Below, piece by piece: positions 1 through 7,267 of a DNA stretch of 64,000 nt. The translations under genes were made by a program, and so were the position numbers. Every line of letters begins with the position of its first letter. Within the stretch, counting starts at the first letter, position 1. The stretch spans positions 1 to 64,000 of the forward strand of contig JBGUEO010000027.1 of assembly GCA_041821315.1 (NCBI GenBank), written 5' to 3'. Below the pieces are notes generated by a model. That model worked only from the letters and a program-made list of their open reading frames with translations. It was not told where the DNA came from and did no database searches. Origin of the DNA: DIGJ01 sp041821315 (GTDB taxonomy: Bacteria > Bacillota > Clostridia > Lachnospirales > Lachnospiraceae).

Positions 1-1806
1 GAGGAGAAAGAGGATATTAATTCGGAGGTAGAGACTCTTTCTATTATGCGTGGATATGAGAAAAAGGAAAGCTTGAAAAAAGAAGAGATTCCTATTTTTG
101 AAGATGAACTAAATCAAAAATTTGGGATGGATATAGACAATTTGGAAGAGCTGGTTGAAGCAGAAGTTGTATGTGAAGTAGAAACACAAGTACATAAGGA
201 AGAAGAATGTAAAAAGCCATTCGATCAGGAAATAACGGTACAAAAAGAGGTTGTTACGGATAAGAGTGCGGAAGCTTCCACTCCAGAAGAAAATAAAGCA
301 GTGAGTGCTGAAATTGGACAAGCAATGGAAAAAAAGAAAAAGGATTATATATTTCCTAAGCTGGAGTTACTCAATAGTCCAAAAAAAGATGGAAAGAGTA
401 CTTCGGATGTAGAACTTCGAGACACTGCAATAAAACTTAAGACGACGCTTGAAAGTTTTGGTGTAAAAGTTGAGATGAAAAATGTAAGCTGCGGACCAGC
501 AGTCACGCGCTATGAATTACAACCAGCACAGGGCGTTAAGGTAAGTAAAATTACAAGCTTAACCGATGATATTAAGCTAAGTCTTGCAGCTGCCGACATT
601 CGTATTGAAGCACCTATTCCGGGAAAATCTGCAGTTGGAATTGAAGTTCCCAATAAACAGGTATCGATGGTTTATTTGAAGAGCCTTCTAGAAAGTAAGG
701 AATTTAAAAACCATAAATCCAATATTGCATTTGCAGTTGGAAAAGATATTGGTGGAAAGACCGTGGTGACAGATATTGCAAAAATGCCACATCTGCTTAT
801 AGCAGGGGCAACAGGATCTGGTAAGTCGGTATGTATTAATACTTTGATAATGAGTATATTATACAAAGCGAATCCAGATGATGTAAAGTTAATTATGGTT
901 GATCCTAAAGTTGTAGAATTAAGTGTTTATAATGGAATACCTCATTTATTAATACCGGTTGTAACGGATCCAAAAAAAGCATCAGGGGCATTAAATTGGG
1001 CAGTGATGGAGATGACAGAGCGTTACAAAAAATTTGCGGATTTGGGTGTTCGAGATATTAAGGGATACAATGAAAAGGTGAAACCTGTAGAAGATGATAT
1101 GGATGAGCGTTTTCAAAAAATGCCTCAAATTATAATTATAGTGGACGAGCTTGCTGATTTAATGATGGTTGCACCTGGAGAAGTAGAAGATGCGATTTGT
1201 CGATTAGCGCAGCTTGCTAGAGCAGCAGGAATTCACTTGATTATTGCAACGCAGAGGCCTTCGGTAAATGTAATTACTGGATTAATTAAAGCCAATATTC
1301 CATCAAGAGTGGCATTTGCAGTTTCGTCGGCAATTGATTCTCGTACAATATTAGATGGTGGTGGGGCTGAAAAACTTCTTGGAAATGGTGATATGCTATT
1401 TTTCCCATCGGGATATCCGAAACCGATACGTGTTCAAGGTTCATATGTTTCAGATAAGGAAGTAAGTTCGGTGGTTGATTTTTTGAAAGCAGAGTATGGA
1501 AAGACGGAATACAGCGAAGAAATTGATCAAAAAATTACAACATCGGTGACGAGTGATTCTTCTTTAGCCGGAGGGGAAAATAAAAGAGATGACTATTTTG
1601 CAGAAGCGGGTCGATTTGTAATTGAAAAGGACAAAGCCTCTATTGGAATGCTTCAAAGAGTGTATAAAATTGGATTCAATCGTGCGGCGCGTATCATGGA
1701 TCAGCTCTATGATGCGGGTGTGGTAGGACCAGAAGAAGGAACGAAACCACGAAAAGTTGTTATGTCTGTTGAGGAATTTGAGCAGTTTATAGAAGAGTAT
1801 GTATAA
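1..1806 (+). CDS. DNA translocase FtsK/SpoIIIE, C-terminal part (5' truncated by window)
   Basis: The reading frame is open from base 1, so the gene begins outside the window and the N-terminal membrane segments are not seen. The visible part starts with a charged, low-complexity linker (about residues 1-115), followed by the motor. Walker A (GATGSGKS) lies near visible residue 270 and Walker B reads IIIIVDELADLMM. The end is the gamma winged-helix domain (DDYFAEAGRFVIEKDKAS onwards, with GFNRAARIMDQL) that reads chromosomal orientation sequences. The family pumps chromosomal DNA through the division or sporulation septum as a membrane-anchored hexamer. Whether this is the vegetative FtsK or the sporulation SpoIIIE type cannot be told without the N-terminus. 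In relatives the gene often lies next to rimO-pgsA-cinA; here those genes start 13 kb downstream. Confidence 0.95.
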   Translation, partial: EEKEDINSEVETLSIMRGYEKKESLKKEEIPIFEDELNQKFGMDIDNLEELVEAEVVCEVETQVHKEEECKKPFDQEITVQKEVVTDKSAEASTPEENKAVSAEIGQAMEKKKKDYIFPKLELLNSPKKDGKSTSDVELRDTAIKLKTTLESFGVKVEMKNVSCGPAVTRYELQPAQGVKVSKITSLTDDIKLSLAAADIRIEAPIPGKSAVGIEVPNKQVSMVYLKSLLESKEFKNHKSNIAFAVGKDIGGKTVVTDIAKMPHLLIAGATGSGKSVCINTLIMSILYKANPDDVKLIMVDPKVVELSVYNGIPHLLIPVVTDPKKASGALNWAVMEMTERYKKFADLGVRDIKGYNEKVKPVEDDMDERFQKMPQIIIIVDELADLMMVAPGEVEDAICRLAQLARAAGIHLIIATQRPSVNVITGLIKANIPSRVAFAVSSAIDSRTILDGGGAEKLLGNGDMLFFPSGYPKPIRVQGSYVSDKEVSSVVDFLKAEYGKTEYSEEIDQKITTSVTSDSSLAGGENKRDDYFAEAGRFVIEKDKASIGMLQRVYKIGFNRAARIMDQLYDAGVVGPEEGTKPRKVVMSVEEFEQFIEEYV

Positions 1807-1856
1807 ATTGCACAAAAAATGACTAAAAATTTTTATACCATAAAAAAATTTTTTTG

Positions 1857-1885
1857 TTGACTTGCTGCCCGCTCTCTCCTATACT
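1857..1885 (+). promoter_or_regulatory. sigma-A promoter of the NCS2 permease
   Basis: TTGACT (1857-1862) and TATACT (1880-1885) are separated by exactly 17 bases. Transcription would start near 1892, giving a leader of about 85 bases that contains a CodY-like palindrome. Assigned by match to the consensus only. Confidence 0.75.
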
Positions 1886-1926
1886 AAATATATCAGATCG
1901 TATCAGAATTTTACTTGAATCAGGAG

Positions 1927-1941
1927 GATTTTCTGAAAATT
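1927..1941 (+). promoter_or_regulatory. CodY-like operator in the permease leader
   Basis: GATTTTCTGAAAATT matches 14 of 15 positions of the CodY consensus AATTTTCWGAAAATT. It lies about 35 bases downstream of the predicted transcription start, so bound CodY could act as a roadblock. CodY represses nutrient transport when GTP and branched-chain amino acids are plentiful, which would suit a nucleobase importer. That this organism has CodY is an assumption. Confidence 0.5.
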
Positions 1942-1978
1942 TAAGAGAGTCTGAGAAATTTAGAGAAGGAGATTTGCT

Positions 1979-3310
1979 ATGAAACAAGGAGATGCGAATG
2001 TAAGCATTGAGAATATTTATCAGTTAGATGGACGCGTACCAATTGGAAAAGCAATTCCATTTGGACTACAGCATGTGTTGGCAATGTTTGTTGCAAACAT
2101 TACACCAATTATTATTGTTGCAGCAGCATCTAAGATTACTGGAAATGATCTCGCTATGCTAATTCAGAATGCAATGTTTATTGCAGGAATCGGGACCATG
2201 ATTCAGCTATATCCTATTTGGAGAGTGGGATCAAAACTTCCCATTGTTATGGGCGTTAGTTTCACTTTTGTAACGATTTTATGTTATGTTGGAGGAACCT
2301 TTGGTTATCCAGCGGCATTGGGAGCAATTTTGATTGGTGGTATTGTCGAAGGAATGCTAGGGTTGTTTGCAAAATATTGGCGAAAAATTATTTCACCAGT
2401 CGTTTCAGCAAGTGTTGTAATAACCATTGGTTTTTCCCTGCTAAGTGTTGGTGCAAGATCATTTGGTGGTGGGTACGTGGATGATTTTGGAAGTTTCCGA
2501 TATTTGGGAGTTGCTTCATTTACCTTAGTTTGCAGCTTATTGTTTAATGTTTTTGCAAAAGGTTTTTGGAAACAATTATCTGTTTTATTTGGACTTGTTA
2601 TGGGTTACATATTAGCACTTTTTATGCATATGGTAGATTATTCTACTATTATGGATGGTGGAATTATTTCTCTTCCACATTTCTTGCCATTTATGCCAGA
2701 ATTCAACATAAGTGCTATTTTAGCAGTCGTAGTTATCTTTTTAGTATCTGCAACGGAAACAATTGGAGATACATCAGCGATGGTTGCAACAGGATTAAAT
2801 CGAGAAATAACAGAAAAGGAAATTTCGGGTTCACTTGCATGTGATGGTTTTGCAAGTAGTATTTCATCCTTATTTGGTTGTATGCCGATTACATCATTTA
2901 GTCAAAATGTTGGGCTAATTGCAATGACAAAGGTTGTAAACCGTTTTACAATTATGACTGGAGCTGTTTGCATGATTTTGGCAGGATTATTTCCGCCGAT
3001 TGGAGCCTTTTTTTCTACACTTCCAGATCCTGTACTTGGAGGTTGTACCATTATGATGTTTGGTTCGATTATAGTGAGTGGTATTCAAATGATGGGTCGT
3101 TGTGAAATGAATACTAGAAATACTACAATCGCTGCACTTTCATTTGGTATTGGTATTGGTTTTACACAGATACCTGAAATATTTGGAGCTTTTCCAGAAT
3201 TAATACAGCAAGTATTTGCAAATAATTGTGTAGCTGTAGTCTTTGTCGTAGCTGTAATACTGAACTTAGCATTGCCAAAGAATATGGATATTAAAAAAAT
3301 AGAAGCATAA
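1979..3310 (+). CDS. NCS2-family nucleobase (xanthine/uracil-type) permease
   Basis: This 443-residue polytopic membrane protein is a proton-coupled importer of purines or uracil. The family's TM1 glutamine-histidine is visible (PFGLQHVLAMF). The TM8 acidic motif is ATETIGDTSAM and the NCS2 signature is SQNVGLIAMTK (the QNxGxxxxT[RKG] pattern). A dozen or so hydrophobic segments fill the rest, as expected of a 14-TM UraA-like fold. The start follows AGAAGGAG at a good distance. The gene is monocistronic, with its own promoter upstream and a bidirectional terminator downstream. The substrate cannot be fixed from sequence; a purine (xanthine, hypoxanthine or urate) is somewhat favoured over uracil. 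A CodY-like site in the leader suggests nutritional control. Confidence 0.9.
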   Translation: MKQGDANVSIENIYQLDGRVPIGKAIPFGLQHVLAMFVANITPIIIVAAASKITGNDLAMLIQNAMFIAGIGTMIQLYPIWRVGSKLPIVMGVSFTFVTILCYVGGTFGYPAALGAILIGGIVEGMLGLFAKYWRKIISPVVSASVVITIGFSLLSVGARSFGGGYVDDFGSFRYLGVASFTLVCSLLFNVFAKGFWKQLSVLFGLVMGYILALFMHMVDYSTIMDGGIISLPHFLPFMPEFNISAILAVVVIFLVSATETIGDTSAMVATGLNREITEKEISGSLACDGFASSISSLFGCMPITSFSQNVGLIAMTKVVNRFTIMTGAVCMILAGLFPPIGAFFSTLPDPVLGGCTIMMFGSIIVSGIQMMGRCEMNTRNTTIAALSFGIGIGFTQIPEIFGAFPELIQQVFANNCVAVVFVVAVILNLALPKNMDIKKIEA

Positions 3311-3325
3311 AATACATGAAAATAC

Positions 3326-3384
3326 AAAAGGGTTGTTGTAAGGAGGAATGATAATTTCCTGAATTTACAACAATCCTTTTTTTT
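3326..3384. terminator. bidirectional terminator between convergent genes
   Basis: A 16-base arm at 3326-3341 (AAAAGGGTTGTTGTAA) pairs with 3365-3380, with one G-U pair, and is followed by a T run to 3384. The A run on the left gives a T run on the reverse strand, so it can serve both the permease and the ATP-grasp gene. Confidence 0.85.
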
Positions 3385-3441
3385 CTGTATATGGAAAGAA
3401 GGATAGCAATTTTTATATAGATTAGGCGATTGAAAGTAATC

Positions 3442-4377
3442 TTATAAGTTAAGAATTGCTTCGCGATAGATTTCTTTTGCAATGGAACGATACGCTTTGC
3501 TTTCTCCAGCAAAATATTCCATCATAACACCGCTATTTACTTCTAATACCAGAAAGGAAGAGTTTGTAGCAATGATATCGACCGAAGCAAAGGATATTTG
3601 CAGTGCGGTTGCAGCACGTATAGCTAGCTTGCTTAATGTATGAAATAAGGTAGGATTTGTAACGATTTTTGCGGTTGCACCTTGACCTAGATTATGTTTC
3701 CAGTGTAGTGGGAACTCTTCGCCACACGCCAGAATTTTATGAAAATCAACTGATGTACGATGTGTAAGAACTTCTGGGGATAAGGGAATTTCGTTTAATG
3801 CTCTCATATATAATTCTAGAAGTGTAGAAACACCGTCACCAACGAGATGCGGACGTATTTTGGAATAAATGAGCTTTACTTCTCCCTGTAATAAAATGAT
3901 TCGATATTCATCATCAACATGATAATAAGGGCTTACGGCCATGGAATCGGCCGTTGTAAAAATTAATTGTGCTGCATGTTCTACCTCACATTTGTTTTTT
4001 GCAAGATAGACCAAATCACCTCCGGTACCATGATTATCTTTCAAAACGAGGGTACGGTATTTTTCCAGTAATTCTTCAATTTGACTCCAATTACCCAAAG
4101 GAGACATGTATTCCATCTTTGTTGGGGACATATAGCAGATATGTTCTACATTTGGAATCTGGTGAAGTGTCATAATTTCAGAAGCAGTGCTTTTGTCAGA
4201 GCATATAGAAGTTGAAACGGCTGAATTAAGGGAAAATTGATATCCATAGATATAGGATTCCATATTCCCTTTTTTTAAATAAAAAGCCCAGTAATCCGAA
4301 AGAGGTATACAAACGATTTCTTCTTCTTTACAAATCTCTAGAATGAGTTGTGCATAATTTGATATATATGAATTCAT
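3442..4377 (-). CDS. ATP-grasp ligase, RimK/cyanophycin-synthetase-like
   Basis: The 311-residue protein shows an ATP-grasp fold: KDNHGTGGDLVYL as the glycine-rich nucleotide loop near residue 115, VGDGVSTLLELY, the HNLGQGATAKIV loop, and a metal-binding end DIIATNSSFLVLEVNSG. These resemble RimK, GshF and CphA, which join an amino group to a carboxylate through an acyl phosphate. The substrate is unknown. The N-terminal 90 residues are divergent and probably form the pre-ATP-grasp domain. The start is preceded by AGGAGA on the reverse strand. It stands alone, divergent from fhs and convergent with the permease, so context gives no clue to its role. Confidence 0.75.
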   Translation of the reverse strand: MNSYISNYAQLILEICKEEEIVCIPLSDYWAFYLKKGNMESYIYGYQFSLNSAVSTSICSDKSTASEIMTLHQIPNVEHICYMSPTKMEYMSPLGNWSQIEELLEKYRTLVLKDNHGTGGDLVYLAKNKCEVEHAAQLIFTTADSMAVSPYYHVDDEYRIILLQGEVKLIYSKIRPHLVGDGVSTLLELYMRALNEIPLSPEVLTHRTSVDFHKILACGEEFPLHWKHNLGQGATAKIVTNPTLFHTLSKLAIRAATALQISFASVDIIATNSSFLVLEVNSGVMMEYFAGESKAYRSIAKEIYREAILNL

Positions 4378-4417
4378 AATTTCTCCTATCTTTCTTGTTT
4401 CCTATCGTTCGCAAACT

Positions 4418-4446
4418 AGTATAACGTATTTATTGGGAGAACTCAA
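4418..4446 (-). promoter_or_regulatory. promoter of the ATP-grasp gene (reverse strand)
   Basis: Read on the reverse strand, TTGAGT (4441-4446) and TATACT (4418-4423) are 17 bases apart, about 40 bases upstream of the start codon. Confidence 0.65.
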
Positions 4447-4495
4447 ATATAACTTGTATGAATAAAACTTATTAGAAAATTTTTCCCTTCGAACC

Positions 4496-4524
4496 TTTTA
4501 AGAATCCTCATTTTAGAGTATAAT
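4496..4524 (+). promoter_or_regulatory. probable fhs promoter
   Basis: A perfect -10 element TATAAT lies at 4519-4524. The -35 region at 4496-4501 (TTTTAA) is poor. The predicted leader is only about 35 bases, too short for a riboswitch. Confidence 0.5.
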
Positions 4525-4564
4525 GAAGATATTGTGATGATTTTTGAATGGGAGGCATATAAAA

Positions 4565-6235
4565 ATGAAAACAGATATTGAAATAGCACAAGAAGCATCA
4601 ATGGAACCAATTAAGGAAGTAGCAGCACTTCTTGGTATGGAAGACGATGACTTAGAGTTGTATGGTAAGTATAAGGCAAAGTTTTCGGATGAGTTTTGGG
4701 ACAAGATAAAAGATAATAACGACGGAAAATTAATTTTGGTTACAGCAATCAATCCAACACCAGCAGGCGAAGGAAAAACAACGACTACCGTTGGACTAGG
4801 ACAGGCATTTGGTAAACTGAATAAACGTGCAGTTATTGCACTTAGAGAACCATCATTAGGCCCTTGTTTTGGAATCAAAGGAGGTGCAGCAGGAGGAGGT
4901 TATGCGCAAGTTGTTCCGATGGAGGATTTAAACCTACATTTTACTGGAGATTTTCATGCAATTACCTCTGCTAATAATTTATTGGCTGCTATGCTTGATA
5001 ACCATATTCAACAGGGAAATGCATTGGATATTGATGGGAAACAGGTGGTATGGAAACGATGCGTCGATATGAATGATCGTGTTCTTCGAAATGTTGTAGT
5101 TGGTATGGGTGGAAAACTGGATGGCGTTGTTCGGGAAGATCACTTTATAATAACCGTTGCATCAGAAATTATGGCAATTTTGTGTTTGGCAAATGATATG
5201 AACGATTTAAAAGAACGACTTGGAAAAATTATTGTGGCCTATAGTCGAAAGGGTGAGCCGATAACAGCAAATGACTTGCATGCAGTTGGTGCGATGGCAG
5301 CATTGTTAAAAGATGCAATTAAACCAAACTTGATTCAGACATTAGAACATACGCCAGCAATTGTACATGGGGGACCATTTGCTAATATAGCGCATGGCTG
5401 CAATAGTGTACGTGCAACGAAAACAGCACTTAAATTAGCAGACTATGTAATTACAGAGGCTGGTTTTGGTGCGGATCTTGGAGCAGAAAAGTTCTTTGAT
5501 ATTAAGTGTCGTATGGCTAATTTAAAACCAGACGCGGTTGTTTTGGTTGCTACCATTCGTGCACTTAAATATAATGGAGGGGTGACAAAAGCAGAGCTAT
5601 CCAAAGAAAATCTGGATGCATTAAAAGCAGGAATTGTAAATCTAGAGAAGCATATCGAAAATATTCAAAAATATGGAGTTCCTTGTGTTGTTACCTTGAA
5701 CGAGTTTGTAACAGATAGCAAAGCAGAACTTGCATTTGTAGAAACATTTTGTGAGGAGAAGGGTTGTGAGTTTGCTTTGTCTAAAGTATGGGAGTATGGT
5801 GGAGAAGGCGGTATTTCACTTGCGAATAAAGTAATTGATACGATTGAGCAACGAGAAAGCCTCTTTAAACCATTATATGAGGACAGTCTCCCAATTAAAG
5901 AAAAGATTGAAACAATTTCCAAGGAAATTTATGGTGCAAAGCATGTAACTTATGCTCCTTCTGCTATAAAATCAATCCAAAAAATTGAAGATATGGGATT
6001 CTCTCATATGCCCGTATGTATGGCTAAAAATCAATATTCGCTATCGGATGATCCAAAACGTCTTGGAAGACCAAAGGATTTTGAGATAACCATACGTGAA
6101 GTATATGTTTCAGCCGGTGCAGGGTTTGTAGTGGCAATTACAGGGACGGTTATGACAATGCCTGGATTACCAAAAGTACCAGCGGCTGAAGGAATTAATG
6201 TGAATAAGGATGGCATGATTACGGGGTTATTCTAA
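4565..6235 (+). CDS. fhs: formate-tetrahydrofolate ligase
   Basis: The enzyme makes 10-formyl-THF from formate, THF and ATP, feeding purine synthesis and, in acetogens, the methyl branch of the Wood-Ljungdahl pathway. The P-loop region is NPTPAGEGKTTTTVGLGQAF near residue 65, followed by ALREPSLGPCFGIKGGAAGG, and the folate region includes GMGGKLDGVVRED. The ATG at 4565 follows GGGAGG and gives 556 residues, the standard family length; an upstream in-frame TTG at 4544 overlaps the ribosome-binding site and is rejected. The gene is cytoplasmic. Two other one-carbon genes, folD and the 5-formyl-THF cyclo-ligase, are elsewhere in the window but not in this operon. Confidence 0.98.
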   Translation: MKTDIEIAQEASMEPIKEVAALLGMEDDDLELYGKYKAKFSDEFWDKIKDNNDGKLILVTAINPTPAGEGKTTTTVGLGQAFGKLNKRAVIALREPSLGPCFGIKGGAAGGGYAQVVPMEDLNLHFTGDFHAITSANNLLAAMLDNHIQQGNALDIDGKQVVWKRCVDMNDRVLRNVVVGMGGKLDGVVREDHFIITVASEIMAILCLANDMNDLKERLGKIIVAYSRKGEPITANDLHAVGAMAALLKDAIKPNLIQTLEHTPAIVHGGPFANIAHGCNSVRATKTALKLADYVITEAGFGADLGAEKFFDIKCRMANLKPDAVVLVATIRALKYNGGVTKAELSKENLDALKAGIVNLEKHIENIQKYGVPCVVTLNEFVTDSKAELAFVETFCEEKGCEFALSKVWEYGGEGGISLANKVIDTIEQRESLFKPLYEDSLPIKEKIETISKEIYGAKHVTYAPSAIKSIQKIEDMGFSHMPVCMAKNQYSLSDDPKRLGRPKDFEITIREVYVSAGAGFVVAITGTVMTMPGLPKVPAAEGINVNKDGMITGLF

Positions 6236-6255
6236 AATTAGAGGGGATATAAAAG

Positions 6256-7146
6256 ATGGAGTTTGCACAAGCATATCGAGAATATGAAGAAATAAAAGTA
6301 GAAATACAGGTAAGGTGTGATAAGAAGATAGAAAAACAAAACGATCTTTTAAAGAAGCGTCTTGTTTTTCAAACGCTTTGTGATAGTTTAAAAAAAGAAA
6401 AAAAGGATGTTGAGCAGTTAGAACAGGTTTCCCTGGCACAGATTTTGGCCAAGATGTTTGGAACATTAGAAGCAAAGCATGAGAAGGAATATGGGGAGTA
6501 TATTCAGGCAAAGCGACAGTATGATGAAGCTTGCTATCGTATTGAGACATTGGAAGAAGAAATCGCACGGACGGATCGAGAAGTGGAAGCAATGAAGAAA
6601 CAACTTTCTCAAAAAGAAGCGTTTTTACTGGCTAATTTTGAAGAAGCAAAAGAACTAAATCAACAAATCAACAAAAAGCGCGAAGAATACATTCGTATGG
6701 AGAAAGAGTATGTAGAAGCAATCACAGCAGTTGAACGAACTCTGCGTATTGCAAAAGATATGAAGAATTCTCTTGGTAGTGCAAAATCATGTGCAACATT
6801 TGATACTTTTTTTGGAGGCGGTTTGCTTACGGACATGGCAAAATACTCAGAAATTGAACGCGCACAATCATTACAGAATGAATTAATGCAAGCGATAGAG
6901 TCTATGAAAAAGGAACTGCTTGATGTGGATATAAGGTTTCAAGGTGCTAGTGTGGAAATTGATGGAACAACGAAAGTATTTGATGTTTTGTTTGACAATA
7001 TTTTTACGGATTGGAATGTAAGAAAACAAATTGAAGAAAATCATGATAAGATGGAAGAATATGTCGCAAAACTTCAAAATATTTTGAGCGATTTGCATCA
7101 GAAGAAAGATAGACAAGAAGAAGCAATTCGTTCCTGCAATTTTTAA
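6256..7146 (+). CDS. unknown coiled-coil protein downstream of fhs
   Basis: I do not recognise this 296-residue protein. It is rich in Lys and Glu, with long heptad stretches at about residues 5-60, 75-165 and 200-290. They are broken by a Gly/Phe patch (FDTFFGGGLLTDMAKYSE, near residue 180) that looks like a short non-coiled hinge. There is no signal peptide or membrane segment, so it should be cytoplasmic. It lies 20 bases after fhs with a modest ribosome-binding site (AGGGGAT) and is probably co-transcribed. A weak hairpin follows it. The overall plan, two coiled coils around a Gly-rich turn, resembles PspA/IFT-like or TelA-like proteins only superficially. Confidence 0.7.
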   Translation: MEFAQAYREYEEIKVEIQVRCDKKIEKQNDLLKKRLVFQTLCDSLKKEKKDVEQLEQVSLAQILAKMFGTLEAKHEKEYGEYIQAKRQYDEACYRIETLEEEIARTDREVEAMKKQLSQKEAFLLANFEEAKELNQQINKKREEYIRMEKEYVEAITAVERTLRIAKDMKNSLGSAKSCATFDTFFGGGLLTDMAKYSEIERAQSLQNELMQAIESMKKELLDVDIRFQGASVEIDGTTKVFDVLFDNIFTDWNVRKQIEENHDKMEEYVAKLQNILSDLHQKKDRQEEAIRSCNF

Positions 7147-7177
7147 TTGTATTGTCAATTCTTTTTTGCGTTACCTT

Positions 7178-7198
7178 AAAAAAGCGTTTGCTTTTTTT
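7178..7198 (+). terminator. weak intrinsic terminator after the coiled-coil gene
   Basis: AAAAAAGC and GCTTTTTT enclose a four-base loop and run into seven Ts. The stem has only two G-C pairs, so it may be leaky. The -35 box of the next promoter overlaps its right arm. Confidence 0.45.
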
Positions 7199-7216
7199 AA
7201 TACTTTTCATTATAAT
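7188..7216 (+). promoter_or_regulatory. promoter of the aconitase-like gene
   Basis: TTGCTT (7188-7193) and TATAAT (7211-7216) are spaced by 17 bases. The leader holds a 7-bp inverted repeat (TAAAATG ... CATTTTA, about 7231-7257) just before the AGGAGG site. Confidence 0.65.
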
Positions 7217-7267
7217 AAGTAACATATGTAAAATGACAGGAAATAGTGTAACATTTTAGGAGGTTTT

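Noticed and set aside
1886..1978. Purine or preQ1 riboswitch before the permease
   Set aside because: The roughly 85-base leader does not show the conserved junction bases of either class; the only clear element is the CodY-like palindrome.
4525..4564. Possible THF riboswitch before fhs
   Set aside because: The predicted leader is about 35 bases, too short for the aptamer.
4544..4564. Upstream TTG start for fhs adding seven residues
   Set aside because: The ribosome-binding site GGGAGG would lie inside the gene, and the ATG at 4565 gives the family's standard length.
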